DNA of 64,000 nucleotides from Opeltia flavorubescens. Lineage: Eukaryota > Ascomycota > Lecanoromycetes > Teloschistales > Teloschistaceae. The position numbers and the translations under genes are program-made. The notes beneath the pieces are model-generated. The model saw only the letters and a list, made by a program, of their open reading frames with translations, ran no database searches and had not been told where the DNA came from. Of the stretch, positions 9,544 to 20,330 are shown one piece after another. Location: assembly GCA_000442125.1 (NCBI GenBank), contig KE546984.1, positions 372,001-436,000 of the forward strand, read 5' to 3'. The first letter of the stretch is position 1. Each line of letters begins with the position of its first letter.

Positions 9544-10824
9544 ATGTCCTCCCCCACAACCTTCTCGCTTGCCGACCGCGGCCTAAAGCTCGACACCGCA
9601 GAACACACCCAAGCTCACACTTCGCCCCTGCGTGAAACTCACATGCACACCACGATCCACCTGAATGGCAACACCCTCGGCGCCCCCGCCTGCTCCGCCC
9701 TCGCCCCTCTTCTCTCCGCCCAAACCTCCCTCCAAAGCATAAACCTCGCCGACATCTTCACTTCGCGGCTCCTCTCCGAAATCCCCCCGGCTCTCTCCTC
9801 CCTCCTCACCTCCCTGCTCCCACTCGAAAACTTACGAACCATCGACCTGAGCGATAACGCCTTTGGTCTAAACACTCAAGCCCCTCTCGTCGAATTTCTA
9901 AGAAAACACATTCCCCTACGCGTCCTCATCCTCAATAATAACGGGTTGGGGCCCGAAGCGGGGGCACGGATTGCAGACGCGCTCTCCGAGCTCGCAGACA
10001 AGAAAGCCGAGGCGAGGAAGGAGGGGAAGGAGGTACCAAATCTCGAGACGGTGGTATGTGGCCGAAACCGATTGGAAAGCGGGAGCATGAAAGCTTGGTC
10101 GCGCGCGTTTACGAAAAACAAAGACGTGAAAATTGTGAAGATGGTCCAGAATGGGATACGGCAGACGGGTATTGAGTGTTTGCTCAAGGAAGGATTGGCC
10201 GGGTGCGAAAAGCTCGAGGTGCTGGATCTGCAGGATAATACGTTTACGCATGTGGGCGCCGGGGCGCTGGCGGGAGTTTTGCCTGGGTGGAAGGACTTGA
10301 GGGAATTGGGCGTCGGGGATAGCTTGTTCGGGCGGAAAGGGGGAATGAGAATGCTTTGCGGGGCTTTGGGGAAAGGGAGGAATGAGAGACTGAGGATATT
10401 GAGGCTGCAGTATAATGAGATTGACGGAAAGGGTGTTGGGGATTTATGTGATGTGGTGAAGAAAGGTTCGTTGCCGGCGTTGAGAAGGGTGGAATTGAAT
10501 GGGAACAAGTTTAGTGAGGATGATGAGAGGATTGAGGGATTAAGGACTCTGCTTGATGAGAGGAAGGAGAAAGCGGGGGAGGAAGGCGAGGAAGGGGAGT
10601 GGGGTCTTGATGATTTTAGTGATTTGGAAGAAGATGAGAGCGAGGAAGAAGAGGAAGAGGATAGTGGAGAGGAAGAAGAGAAGGAGGACGATGACGAGAG
10701 AGAAGAGAGAGCGGATAAGATGTTGAGAGATGCTGAGGAAGAGGAGGGACAAATTGTGAGCCAGAAAGAAGACGAAGCAGTTGATGCGTTAGCGGTGAAA
10801 ATGGGAAAGACCGATTTAGTCTAG
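9544..10824 (+). CDS. rna1: Ran GTPase-activating protein (RanGAP, RNA1)
   Basis: Cytosolic activator of Ran GTP hydrolysis; it keeps the RanGTP gradient that drives nuclear transport. Single exon, 426 residues. Leucine-rich repeats run through most of the chain (LRTIDLSDNAFG, LRVLILNNNGLG, LEVLDLQDN, LRILRLQYNEIDGKG). The catalytic arginine region reads NLADIFTSRLLSEIP with Arg75, matching Arg74 of fission-yeast Rna1 in position and setting. The C terminus is the family's acidic tail, here about 45 mostly Glu/Asp residues (345-390), then a short end. Codon use shifts from C-ending to G-rich codons along the gene, with no sign of damage. Confidence 0.95.
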   Translation: MSSPTTFSLADRGLKLDTAEHTQAHTSPLRETHMHTTIHLNGNTLGAPACSALAPLLSAQTSLQSINLADIFTSRLLSEIPPALSSLLTSLLPLENLRTIDLSDNAFGLNTQAPLVEFLRKHIPLRVLILNNNGLGPEAGARIADALSELADKKAEARKEGKEVPNLETVVCGRNRLESGSMKAWSRAFTKNKDVKIVKMVQNGIRQTGIECLLKEGLAGCEKLEVLDLQDNTFTHVGAGALAGVLPGWKDLRELGVGDSLFGRKGGMRMLCGALGKGRNERLRILRLQYNEIDGKGVGDLCDVVKKGSLPALRRVELNGNKFSEDDERIEGLRTLLDERKEKAGEEGEEGEWGLDDFSDLEEDESEEEEEEDSGEEEEKEDDDEREERADKMLRDAEEEEGQIVSQKEDEAVDALAVKMGKTDLV

Positions 10825-11022
10825 ACGATACCATATGATAGATACCAGATCTCGCCGATGCTTAATGTACATCGTAGACAGGATAATTTTGGATTCAGAT
10901 AACTTTTAAGTCATGCTACGACATTCATCGTAAATGCTCCCGAATCTGAAGGAACTCCTTACGCTGCATGGGTATATCTCCCCCAAAAAACCAGAACAAA
11001 ACGCAGTTCTCCTCGATCCTCA

Positions 11023-13602
11023 TCACAACGAACTCAAAACGCTCTGAACCCCCACACTCCCCACATCCTCCCTCCTCATCACAAAAGCCCTTAAATCCCC
11101 TCTATCCCATCCTCCAGCCTTCCCTCTAACCCTCTCCCTTAGCGCCTCAGGTCCCACAACAAAAAGGTGCCCAATCTCCGTCAAAGCCTCCACACTAGCC
11201 TCAAACTCCTCTCCCAACTCCCACGACCTCAGTAGTTCAATATACTTGGTAAGATCCTTCGTGACCATAATACCGCCCGCGGCATTAACCTGGAACTTTT
11301 GGAAATGCTGAAACAGTAAACTTCGGAACCCGAGCGCTAGTTCCAGGAAAAAGCTGTTGAGGTTTTGCCCGGGTGTTATAGCGGTCAGAAACACGGGATG
11401 TAGACGGGATAGAAAGCTGTAGACGGATTGGCAGGTGGGTGTTTGGAGGAATTCGAGATAGTTTGTGCTCGAGGAGAGATCGTCACGAGGGCGAAAGTCA
11501 ATTTTTTTCTGGGCGGAGAGAAGTTTGGAGGTCCAATTCAGGATGACATCGATAGAACGTTGCATTATGCTATTGACTTTATTCTCGAGGGAGTCGATTG
11601 TCTGACTTGTGGACTGGGACATAGCTTTGCGAATAGATATATTGGGGGCCGCGAGGGGGAGAAGGACGGTATGGATGAAGGTAGAAAGGAGATGCATGAC
11701 AGTTATGGCCGGGTTCAAAGTCGGAACGTAGGAAAGATCCGGTTCGTTCTTAGTGACGTTTTCTTGGGACGCAGCAAGGTCATTAGCTGCATCTAGGGCA
11801 GTCTCCAGGTAGATCTCACCCATATTGGTGATAAGGATTTGGTGCAAAGCGGAAACATCTCTTGCAATATCATTTCCTCCATTAAGCTCCAGGCCACGCC
11901 CTATGGCTTCGGCAAGCCATTTAAGCATCCGTTTGGCATTTGCGGTGCTCAGTCTTCCGTTATCCTCGCTGACTTCGATCTCGGTCTGCGCTTTTGCATT
12001 TTCGGCGTCCTTTAGCCCGGCAACACGAAGAAGCATTGCTTTCTGAGCAGGTGCTAGATCGGATGAGTCAAGTCGTTCAACGTATGCATCACGAGCGGAA
12101 GCCAACATTTCGCTACCCGATTTGGCCAAAGACTTCATGAATGTTGTCGGTGCTTTCCGCCGGCGGGAATGAAAGATGGTGAATTTGAAGAGCAGCGACG
12201 AGTAAAGCTCTTCCAGATTTCGCTTCTCGCGCTCAATATAAGATGACCCAGCGAAATAGGGCACAAAGAGGTCATCAAATTGCTGGTCCAAGATCAAGGT
12301 AATCTGAGGCGAAACAGGTTCTGGAGACTCGGTAAGTCCATGTGTTTTAAGTTCATCGATAAGTGTGCTCAAAGCACTCCGGGCGGCTTGCAACGATCTT
12401 AGAAATGCAAGCGATGAGATAGTATTTGCTTTTTCAAGTACCATCTCCAGCCGTTGTTGAATGGACTGTTGGAAGATGCGCTGCAAGAACTTCGCCATGA
12501 CTTCTTCGGCGTACGGAAAGGCTCTTTTAATGATGGATGATTCCTCTTGTACAACTATCTTGACTTCATCTATCAGCGATTGCAGACTCGGTTCGACGCC
12601 GGGGGGTTCAGCATCCGGATCTGCAAGACGCTCCCACGCCTCGGTATCCCCACCAAGCTCTTCAGTGATCAGTTGGCTTCGATCAATGAAGAATTGATGT
12701 TGGTTGACAAATGCTCCTATTACGCTAGCTCCGCCATTGAAGTCGTAGAGAACTCTAGCACAGTCGTTCATGCCATCGAAATTCTCTTTTCGATAGAAAT
12801 CATCGAAAGATCTCAGTAGATCTTTCTCCAGAGTTTCGGAAAACTTTTCGAGCAGTTCACGAGTGTTGTGCCGCCGTTGACGAGTATTGCCAGTGTCATG
12901 AGTTCCATTGATACCATTATCTAGCTTTGGCGCCCCATTGACTTGCTTCCAACTTTCTGGATCCAGGCTCTGGCTGACTTTAATCAATTGTCGGGCCAGA
13001 CTGGCGCACCGAACCTTCCCATCTGCGCCTCCTTGTCTTCGTAGGTCTTCAAGTAGGAACAACTCTCCCCTTTGGCTAACCTCCATCCAGCATTGAATCA
13101 AGAAGCTAGCATCCTGAGCCCGAGTCCTCTGGCGATCCAATTCTTCCAACCTTTGGCCAATTTTGACAACAGAATTTACTGAATCCGAACTATCCCCCCG
13201 GAGAGATACATCGAGGTTGTTGAATGATTGCCTGATTTGCTGCAGTCTCTTATCTACCGATTGCAAAGTGCTTGCATGCTCTGCCTCTGCACGTCGAACT
13301 GCTCCTGAAAGCTCGTTTTCTCTGTGCTCGAGGTCTCCCGAAAGCTCTTTCATTCGGCTCAGAGCATGCTCAAAAGTACGTATGAATGGCTTAGGGTCGA
13401 ATGCATGATTTTGGTTTGCTGGGCCAGACCTACGATTTCGAGGCACAGCATTTTCTGAAAGGTGTTCCACAAAGTCTTTCACGATGAAGTCACGGTTCGA
13501 GAACGTATCGAGGCTGAACGTTGGCGCTTGATGGAATATAGACCTACCAGAGACTGAGGGCTGCTGCGAGACCGAGGACGAAGAACTGGTGGTACCTGGC
13601 AT
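11023..13602 (-). CDS. sec10: Exocyst complex subunit SEC10
   Basis: Subunit of the octameric exocyst that tethers secretory vesicles to the plasma membrane, in hyphae mainly at tips. One uninterrupted frame of 859 residues. Landmarks of the Sec10 family: an N-terminal coiled-coil part (about 85-175), SFLIQCWMEVSQRGELFLLE, then FLQRIFQQSIQQRLEMVLEK, FDDLFVPYFAGSSYIEREKR followed by LEELYSSLLFKF, and a C-terminal half ending in the GGIMVTKDLTKYIELLRSWE block. Length fits fungal Sec10. Its 3' end faces that of RNA1 with about 200 nt between, and its start is 385 nt from the NUS1 start. Lack of any intron in a 2.6-kb gene is unusual beside its neighbours. Confidence 0.9.
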   Translation of the reverse strand: MPGTTSSSSSVSQQPSVSGRSIFHQAPTFSLDTFSNRDFIVKDFVEHLSENAVPRNRRSGPANQNHAFDPKPFIRTFEHALSRMKELSGDLEHRENELSGAVRRAEAEHASTLQSVDKRLQQIRQSFNNLDVSLRGDSSDSVNSVVKIGQRLEELDRQRTRAQDASFLIQCWMEVSQRGELFLLEDLRRQGGADGKVRCASLARQLIKVSQSLDPESWKQVNGAPKLDNGINGTHDTGNTRQRRHNTRELLEKFSETLEKDLLRSFDDFYRKENFDGMNDCARVLYDFNGGASVIGAFVNQHQFFIDRSQLITEELGGDTEAWERLADPDAEPPGVEPSLQSLIDEVKIVVQEESSIIKRAFPYAEEVMAKFLQRIFQQSIQQRLEMVLEKANTISSLAFLRSLQAARSALSTLIDELKTHGLTESPEPVSPQITLILDQQFDDLFVPYFAGSSYIEREKRNLEELYSSLLFKFTIFHSRRRKAPTTFMKSLAKSGSEMLASARDAYVERLDSSDLAPAQKAMLLRVAGLKDAENAKAQTEIEVSEDNGRLSTANAKRMLKWLAEAIGRGLELNGGNDIARDVSALHQILITNMGEIYLETALDAANDLAASQENVTKNEPDLSYVPTLNPAITVMHLLSTFIHTVLLPLAAPNISIRKAMSQSTSQTIDSLENKVNSIMQRSIDVILNWTSKLLSAQKKIDFRPRDDLSSSTNYLEFLQTPTCQSVYSFLSRLHPVFLTAITPGQNLNSFFLELALGFRSLLFQHFQKFQVNAAGGIMVTKDLTKYIELLRSWELGEEFEASVEALTEIGHLFVVGPEALRERVRGKAGGWDRGDLRAFVMRREDVGSVGVQSVLSSL

Positions 13603-13987
13603 GTTGATGATGAGCCGAGAGCTGGCCTATCAAACACTACATGTTGCGAGCTCAGTCTCAAAGCTCGCTTCAATTTGTATTGGCGAAAAGCTGTCTTTCG
13701 TCGAGGCTGAAAGCACTCGAGTGCTAAGAGTGCTTGATAGATGCTCGGAGGTTACAACACCGATTTGCCGATCTGATCGGGTTTTCGGCGCCGAAATACG
13801 ATTCTGCCAGTACTTTTGTTCACCACCAAAAAATCCATTGCAAGATCTTTCGTTCGGAGGAGCAGGCCTTTTTTCATCGGTATCTATCGACAGTAACAGG
13901 AACCACTCTTTCTCTAGCATCTATCCATTCGTTCTCAGTTTCATACTGTCCTTGCGTTTGACAGAGCAGCATCCGGTCGTCCTTATC
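13603..13987. promoter_or_regulatory. SEC10-NUS1 divergent promoter region
   Basis: 385 nt between divergent starts. The NUS1 side is pyrimidine-rich (CACTCTTTCTCTAGCATC...), typical of a fungal leader. No clear TATA box. Confidence 0.5.
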
Positions 13988-15052
13988 ATGGTTGCCTCAA
14001 GAGAAAATCAGATATATCGCAAGGATGTAGACAAACTCAGCGTCCCAGAGCGAGAGAAGCTTCTCAAACCATACCTACCTTCACAAAAACCTCAAACCAC
14101 AAGACCTATTAAATCCCAGCCGATCCGCTTATTCCTCAAAACTCAATTACATATCCTCGTTTTCACTATCATGCATGCTGTCTTCTCTTTATACATTCGC
14201 TTCCGCCAGGCATACCACGTCGTGCTTGATCGTGTCTTCGCTATCCTCTACTATCACCATAGAGCACCGGAACTCATACGGCAGGATATCCGTGGTTTGA
14301 GCAGAATACCACAGCATCTCAGCGTGATTCTTGAATTACGAGATGAGGAACAGGGTCTTGCTGGACTGGAAAAGCTGTTGGACGATGTGGCAGAAATATC
14401 TGCCTGGTGTGCTGGTGTGGGCATACCAATGCTTAGCGTATACGAAAAGACTGGTCTGAATCGACCTGCCTGTCTCAAATGGAAGACACGCTAAATCTGG
14501 GCTAGGTGCACTAAGAGATCACTTGCAAAGAACACACCGTACCGTTTCTTCCAAGCTTTACGCCTATTTTGGACGTGGTGTGCCATCCCTACAAGTACGA
14601 GCACCTCATGTGCCATCCTTTTTGAACGGTGACGAGTCACAGACGATTCCATCGTCTACAGGTAAAACCCGCTCCTGCTCTATTACCAAAATATATAGCA
14701 CAGTCTAATCAAGTTTGTAGGTCACCTATCAATACTTCTGTTGTCAGCCGAAGATGGGCGGTCGACACTTGTTGACCTTACCAAGACTCTCACGGAAATG
14801 TCTCAACGGAACAAGATTTCGATCAATGATATTTCCCCTGACTTGATAGATGCCGAAATTTCAGAGAGTGTTATGACAGAGCCAGACCTCTTAATTCTTT
14901 TCGGACCCTACGTTAAGCTCCAGGGCTATCCACCTTGGCAAATCCGTCTTACAGAGATCTATCATTCCCAGGATAATTGCGGCGTTGGCTATCAGGTTTT
15001 CCTCCGGGCGCTGCACAATTTCGCAAAGGCTCAAATGAAGTTTGGAAGGTAA
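13988..15052 (+). CDS. nus1: NUS1 subunit of dehydrodolichyl diphosphate synthase
   Basis: Non-catalytic partner of the Rer2-type cis-prenyltransferase that makes the dolichol precursor at the ER. Exons 13988-14453, 14506-14661 and 14721-15052 give 317 residues. A membrane segment at about 53-71 (LHILVFTIMHAVFSLYIRF) is followed by the prenyltransferase-like fold: MLSVYEKTG|ALRDHL, then EPDLLILFGPYVKLQGYPPW and IRLTEIY. The C terminus FLRALHNFAKAQMKFGR ends with the RxG-type motif (here FGR) that completes the active site of the heterodimer. Intron 1 uses a weak GTCTGA donor but phase and family fit support it; intron 2 has GTAAAA and TTTGTAG. Same pathway as ALG6. Confidence 0.92.
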
Positions 15053-15942
15053 AAAGACACCAATTCATCCTGGATTCAGACTGTGGCGGGATGTCGCACA
15101 CGATTTGAGTTGCCTGACATCGTGCGCCACGGCCGTCATTATATCTCCCAGATATTGAAGTTCTGATGCTCGACGCCATCTTGTTTCAATGCTATTGGAG
15201 CAATACGTCCATACGCACATCGCCAGCGTCGATATATCGAGGTTTCAATCTTGTGCACAATCAGTATTCCTCCGGTAATGCAACGTGACTTCGCGGATTC
15301 TGCATGGAACATTGAAGGGTGCATTCTTACGGCATGTTCATATGTGTATAGAAACACTTTCGAACCAAATCCTTGAGCTTATGAGCTAGCCATGAATCCT
15401 AATGCCGGGTGGAGCAACAGCTTATGTCATGAGTGTAGAGCAAAATGTTACAAGTAAGTAGTATCTGGCCACTATCTTCATAAATACAATGACAAGACTG
15501 ATAAAAGCTACAGTGAATACACTAGTATAAGGCTTTGGAGGGGAAATCAGATGATGTTCTACTATACGTTCCATTCGAAGATTTCGAATTCTGTTGTCTA
15601 AGCGGTATTCCTGTCCTGGGGATGGCAAACCCCCCCTCCAAGCGATATTAAGAATTGTTGATAGTCCACGCCTATTCAATTCACCGAAAAGAAGCACAAG
15701 TTTATCAACATACATTAGCCGCCGTTTACGGAGATGAGTGAGGTACTTTTCGCCCTGCTCTCAATGTGTAGCCAATGATGTAGCTCTGTTTAAATTTGTC
15801 TCGGGAACGTACAGGTGATGTATCGTCTTCTCCTAGATACAAATGTAGCCCAGCATATTGCTTTCTTGGAAGCCGAAGGGTCATTATTTTGCAATCTGCA
15901 TCTTGCTGTCACTACTGTTTCTTCTTAATTGATATAGAAAAT
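15053..15942. other. Intergenic region, possible small membrane ORF
   Basis: Mostly unreadable. A minus-strand frame at 15715-15422 (97 codons, real ATG) has one hydrophobic stretch near its end (SVFTVAFISLVIVFMKIVA), but I see no splice, family or leader to support it. Confidence 0.3.
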
Positions 15943-17160
15943 ATGAAGATGCAGCTGGAGAATCGTCAAGCCAATACCTGTGAATCACCTTTCCAATTCT
16001 ACACCTGTGAATCCAATGGGTTCAAGGGCTGTTGTTCAAAAGATCCATGCACATTGACTTGGTGTCCTGATAATGGTGTACCTATTGCAAAGCAGTCAAC
16101 TAGGTAAGCTGTTCTGCAATTAGCTTCATCAATCAAATTTCCGTCATGATATTAACCTACAAAGCGCTACCACAACACCGGGCCATGTGACCGTTTTTAC
16201 GACGAATGTTCCCATTACCACGATGAATGTCCCGATTACCATAAGTGGGGATGCGAGCGATGTAAGAACCACGTCCACAGCATCATTATCTATAGTACAG
16301 ACTTCATCCACCCAACGAATAGGTCCATCAACTTCAGGATCCCAGAGCACGAGCCAGCCGATAAGCCCTGCAACGGGTTGGAACGATCAATCCTCAGCAT
16401 CCTCACATTCTAATACAACGCCAATTATCATCGGAGTAGTATTGGGGGTGTTCATTGCTTCTGCCGGAATATGGCTGATATGGCGTTACATGCGAAGAAA
16501 GAGGAGGTCGGCCAAGACAACGAAGGATAAAGGGGGAACCCGGCCTTCACCACAGAATCCACTAGAACCGGGCAGCCCAATTGGGCTTTATGGAGGTGCG
16601 TGTGATAAAAGGGTTCCCTGGTGTTTGGAGTGGGGCAAGTAAGGAAAGAGCTGACCCAAGAAACGGTAGAGAACTATTACTCTGCAGCTGGAAGCTATTC
16701 AGGTTTGCCCCGGCGCAGATCAAGAGATGGTAGTGCACCTCGGAGTGGGGAAGAAAGCGATATCAGAAAACAGGCGCCATACTCACCACATTCTCTTCTA
16801 CACCCTTCAGTATACGATGTCTCAGCGCCTTCATCAAACTCGTCACCGAATAATTACGGGCTTTTCCCGACAAGCGCTTCGCCAGCGCTGCCTTCAGAGA
16901 TGTCAGGAGCGTCATCGCCCAAACCTGAAAGGTCGCCGAACCCTGAAAGGTCGCTGATCAACAAACCTCAACCAACTTCGTCTACTCTCGTAATAGACCA
17001 AGGTGAGCATATACATCCACCACCTACAGACGCAGCGAATCCAATGCAGTCCAATTTGGGAATATCACACGATGAGCGAACGGGAGGCAATAAGCACGTG
17101 ATGAGTTGGATGTCGTACGAAGATGGTGCTGCAGGTCCCACGACCTCATGCAGCAGATAG
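15943..17160 (+). CDS. Cys-rich single-pass membrane protein, fungal surface type
   Basis: Unknown function; recognisable architecture. Exons 15943-16103, 16165-16595 and 16661-17160 give 363 residues. The N-terminal ectodomain is short and Cys-rich (CESPFQFYTCESNGFKGCC, then SKDPCTLTWC), a pattern I recall in many ascomycete membrane proteins. A Ser/Thr-rich stalk follows (about 55-145), then one membrane helix IIIGVVLGVFIASAGIWLIW and a basic stop-transfer RYMRRKRR. The cytosolic tail of about 190 residues is Ser/Pro-rich with an imperfect repeat KPERSPNPERS. There is no N-terminal signal peptide, so either the helix acts as a reverse signal anchor or a first exon is missed. The layout suggests a surface sensor; that is inference. 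The protein at 61.3 kb has the same plan. Confidence 0.72.
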
Positions 17161-18317
17161 CCTGTACAAGTGCCGAGAAGTGGGATCTGAATAAGAACAA
17201 AGATGGAGGGTGGACCGATGGTACGGGAACGGGTTGGCTTACTCCTGTCCCAAGGTAGAAGCTCCTAATGGCCACGGTGTATCAGCGGGTAGCCGGCAAC
17301 GTCCCGCCTGACGACACTCGGCAACTGACTACCTCACACGCTATCATCTGCCATAGTAAATCTGGCAGTAATACCACTTTGAAGCATGGCCGGGGATATT
17401 GCTTGTATTCTGCCTTGTCTAATAATCCCCCACGGGGTTGGACGACTATTCGCCTCAAGCGCCGATCTCAAGACCCTGAAGCAGCTTAGTCTCATAGTCT
17501 AATCGAACAATCTGACGCTAAGTAACCTCATCAAGCAGGTGCTTCTACATCCTAAGCGATTTCACTCCATTCAATCCCTCTCAAGCTCATCTATCGAGCA
17601 ATCCCGAACATCAAATCAGGATCAAAAGCCTAGCCTTTCATTCTATGCGGTTCCCGTTCGGTTCCCCTCCCATTTCTGGAAATGAGTCCCAGGGGCAGCT
17701 GCAGCAGTTTAAGCACACCTATCGTTATCTCCTTCCCTGCCGCTTGCATGATGATGACAGGAATGACTTGAAGGAAACGCTCCTATTCGTCACTGCTAGA
17801 GCTTCTCCATCTATTCACAATGCAGGCCAAGATTGCTTTGGACCTGGTGGAGCCATTCACATTGAATTTCCGCCGGTTCAAGCCTCTGATGTAGCCATTT
17901 GCAGACCTCTACAGGCTGCAGCTTTTCCATCCTTTCAACGTTCACAGTAAAGTCACAAGAAGTTGGAAGCCCAATGAGAGGTTGCGCCTCCAAGATCAAG
18001 TGTCTAGTGGTCCATGAACTCTCTAGGAGCACACCTTCTTTTCTGATCCTGTCTGACGGGTCCAGCATGCAAAAATCGCGGTCAGCAACTTCTTCGCCAC
18101 TAGGAATAGCTCACCACGCGCGTGCAGCTCTCGAAGTACACCCACTTGGTCTCCCTCCTTCCTGTTACAGTGCATTTACTCTAGCTCTCCATCATGAGGA
18201 GACTAACGGCCCAGATGCTGCTGAGAAGCACGCCTGCATCAATTTGTCTATATAACAAGGACGCTGGGAGCTCTCTCATTCTCATCTCCATCCCATTTTC
18301 TTAGCTGGGTGGTCATC
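17161..18317. other. Long upstream region of the sedolisin gene
   Basis: No gene I can support; open frames on both strands up to 118 codons look accidental. A TATA element lies at its right end. Confidence 0.45.
18249..18255 (+). promoter_or_regulatory. TATA box of the sedolisin gene
   Basis: TATATAA, 63 nt before the start codon, followed by a pyrimidine-rich leader (TCTCTCATTCTCATCTCCATCC). Position and leader fit a regulated, secreted-enzyme promoter. Confidence 0.55.
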
Positions 18318-20330
18318 ATGCATTTCTCTATCCTCACCATTTCTGCTTTGTTGGCTGGTGCTCTTGCCCTTCCATCTGTAAATCATGTTCTCCATGAGAA
18401 ACGTGATAGGCTCCCTCCAGGGTGGCAATATGAAGAAAAACTCGAGAGCTCCAAGGTATTACCAATGAAGATCGCATTGGTGCAACCCAATCTCGAGAAG
18501 GCCAATGACTTCCTCATGGACGTTTCCCACCCTGAATCACCCAACTACGGGAAGCACTGGACTCATGAGGAGATCGCCAACAAATTCGCACCAAGCTCCG
18601 AGACTGTCGATACCGTGAAAGCTTGGTTGGTTTCGTCCGGCATCGCGCCTGAGCGGATATCAAGATCACAGTCTCTTGGCTGGTTGAAATTTGACGCTAC
18701 CGTTGCCGAGGCTGAGAACCTTCTCAAAACGGAATATCACCTTTACAAGCACTCAACTGGGAAACCACACGTTTCTTGCTCGAGTTATCATGTCCCAGAA
18801 CACGTTGCTCCGCATGTGGACTTCATCACACCTACCGTACACTTCGATGCCAAGATCCCACAGGCCGTTGCCAAGGATGTAGTAGAGAAGCGTGCTCCGA
18901 CAACGACCGCTGCAGCCGGTCACCCCGTAAAGACCAAGGCTGCCTTGGGTGTTGGTGCACCATCATCGGGCTCACTTCCCAAGAAGGGAGCGCAGATCAA
19001 CATTAAAAGTACAAACCGTATAGTATCCATGTTGATTTATACAGTATGCTAATTAACTGCAGGCATTATCGACGAACTCAAGAACTGCAACCAATTCATT
19101 ACGCCAAACTGTCTCCGAGCCCTATATTTATTCCCACCGGGTTTGACCGCAAATCCTAAGAACAGCTATGGCATTGTAGAATATACGCCACAGGCATACC
19201 TCCAAGGCGACCTCGATCTTTTCTTTGCAAACTTCTCCAAGAACCAAGTGCAAAGAACGCCAATCTTAGATTCAATTGACGGCGGCATTCCCCAGACTAC
19301 AAACCAAGGCTTCCAGTACAATGGCGAATCTGACCTCGATCTCGAATACGCCATGACTCTCATCAACCCACAAAAAACCACTCTCTACCAAGTCGGCGAC
19401 CAAGTCGAAGGAGCTTCCTTCAATGATTTCCTCGACGCCCTTGATGGATCCTACTGCGCCGGCGACGACCCGTTCCAAGATGCCACCTACCCCGATCCCT
19501 TCCCTGGCCCAGGCTCTTATCAAGGCCCGAAGAACTGCGGTGGCTTCGCCGCCACAAAAGTCATCTCCACCTCCTACGGATACAACGAAGCCGACCTGAC
19601 CGCCCCCTACGAAATGCGCCAATGCATGGAATATATGAAACTCGGCCTTGCGGGCACTTCTTTCCTCTTCTCGTCCGGGGACAGTGGCGTAGCGGGTAAC
19701 GGCCGCCAATGCATCGATCCCGCCACAGGGGAATACAACGATGGCACATCCGGCATCTTCAACCCTGGTTTCCCATCTGGATGTCCCTACATTACTTCCG
19801 TGGGCGCTACGCAGATCGTGCCCGGAGCCTCCGTCACCGCACCGGAAGAAGCTTGCGAGACCGTCATCTTCTCCGGCGGCGGATTCTCCAACGTCTTTGC
19901 CCTGCCAGATTACCAGAAAACGGCCGTGAGGTCCTGGTTCGCTAACCATCCCCCTCCATACGGCGCAGACCGCTTCAATAATTCTCAAAACACCCGCGGC
20001 TTCCCGGATATTAGCGCCAACGGCGCGAATTATGTCGTCGCTGTTGACGGCCAATTTGCGCTCGTTTACGGGACTTCGGCGTCTTCGCCTGTTGTTGGTT
20101 CTATCCTGACGCTGATCAATGAGGCGAGATTGGGGTTGGGGAAGAGTAGCGTTGGGTTCATCAATCCGGTGCTTTATAACAATGCGGGTGCACTGAATGA
20201 TATTAAGATGGGTGGTAATCAGGGTTGCGGGACTCCTGGGTTTACGGCGGTGGAGGGGTGGGATCCGGTTACGGGGTTGGGGACGCCGAATTTCCCGAAG
20301 CTGTTGGCGGCGTTTTTGAAGTTGCCGTAG
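18318..20330 (+). CDS. Secreted sedolisin-family (S53) serine-carboxyl peptidase, tripeptidyl-peptidase type
   Basis: Extracellular acid protease that probably cuts tripeptides from protein N termini. Two exons (18318-19008, 19063-20330) give 652 residues. A signal peptide (MHFSILTISALLAGALALPS) is followed by the activation propeptide (Pro-kumamolisin type, with SPNYGKHWTHEEIANKF) up to about residue 205, where VEKRAP offers a Lys-Arg processing site. The catalytic set is complete: Glu319 and Asp323 (GESDLD, the ExxxD spacing of sedolisins), Asp437 in SSGDSGV, and Ser569 in GTSAS. A calcium-site block is near the end (DIKMGGNQGCG ... GWDPVTGLGTPNF). Start: only the ATG at 18318 is a true ATG at the signal peptide. 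No damage seen. Confidence 0.95.

Noticed and set aside
9876-10508. 210-codon frame antisense to RNA1
   Set aside because: Shadow of the RanGAP frame; no motif.
17645-18255. Open frames of 101 and 118 codons upstream of the sedolisin gene
   Set aside because: They overlap each other and a minus-strand frame, with no recognisable domain; the stretch reads as promoter.
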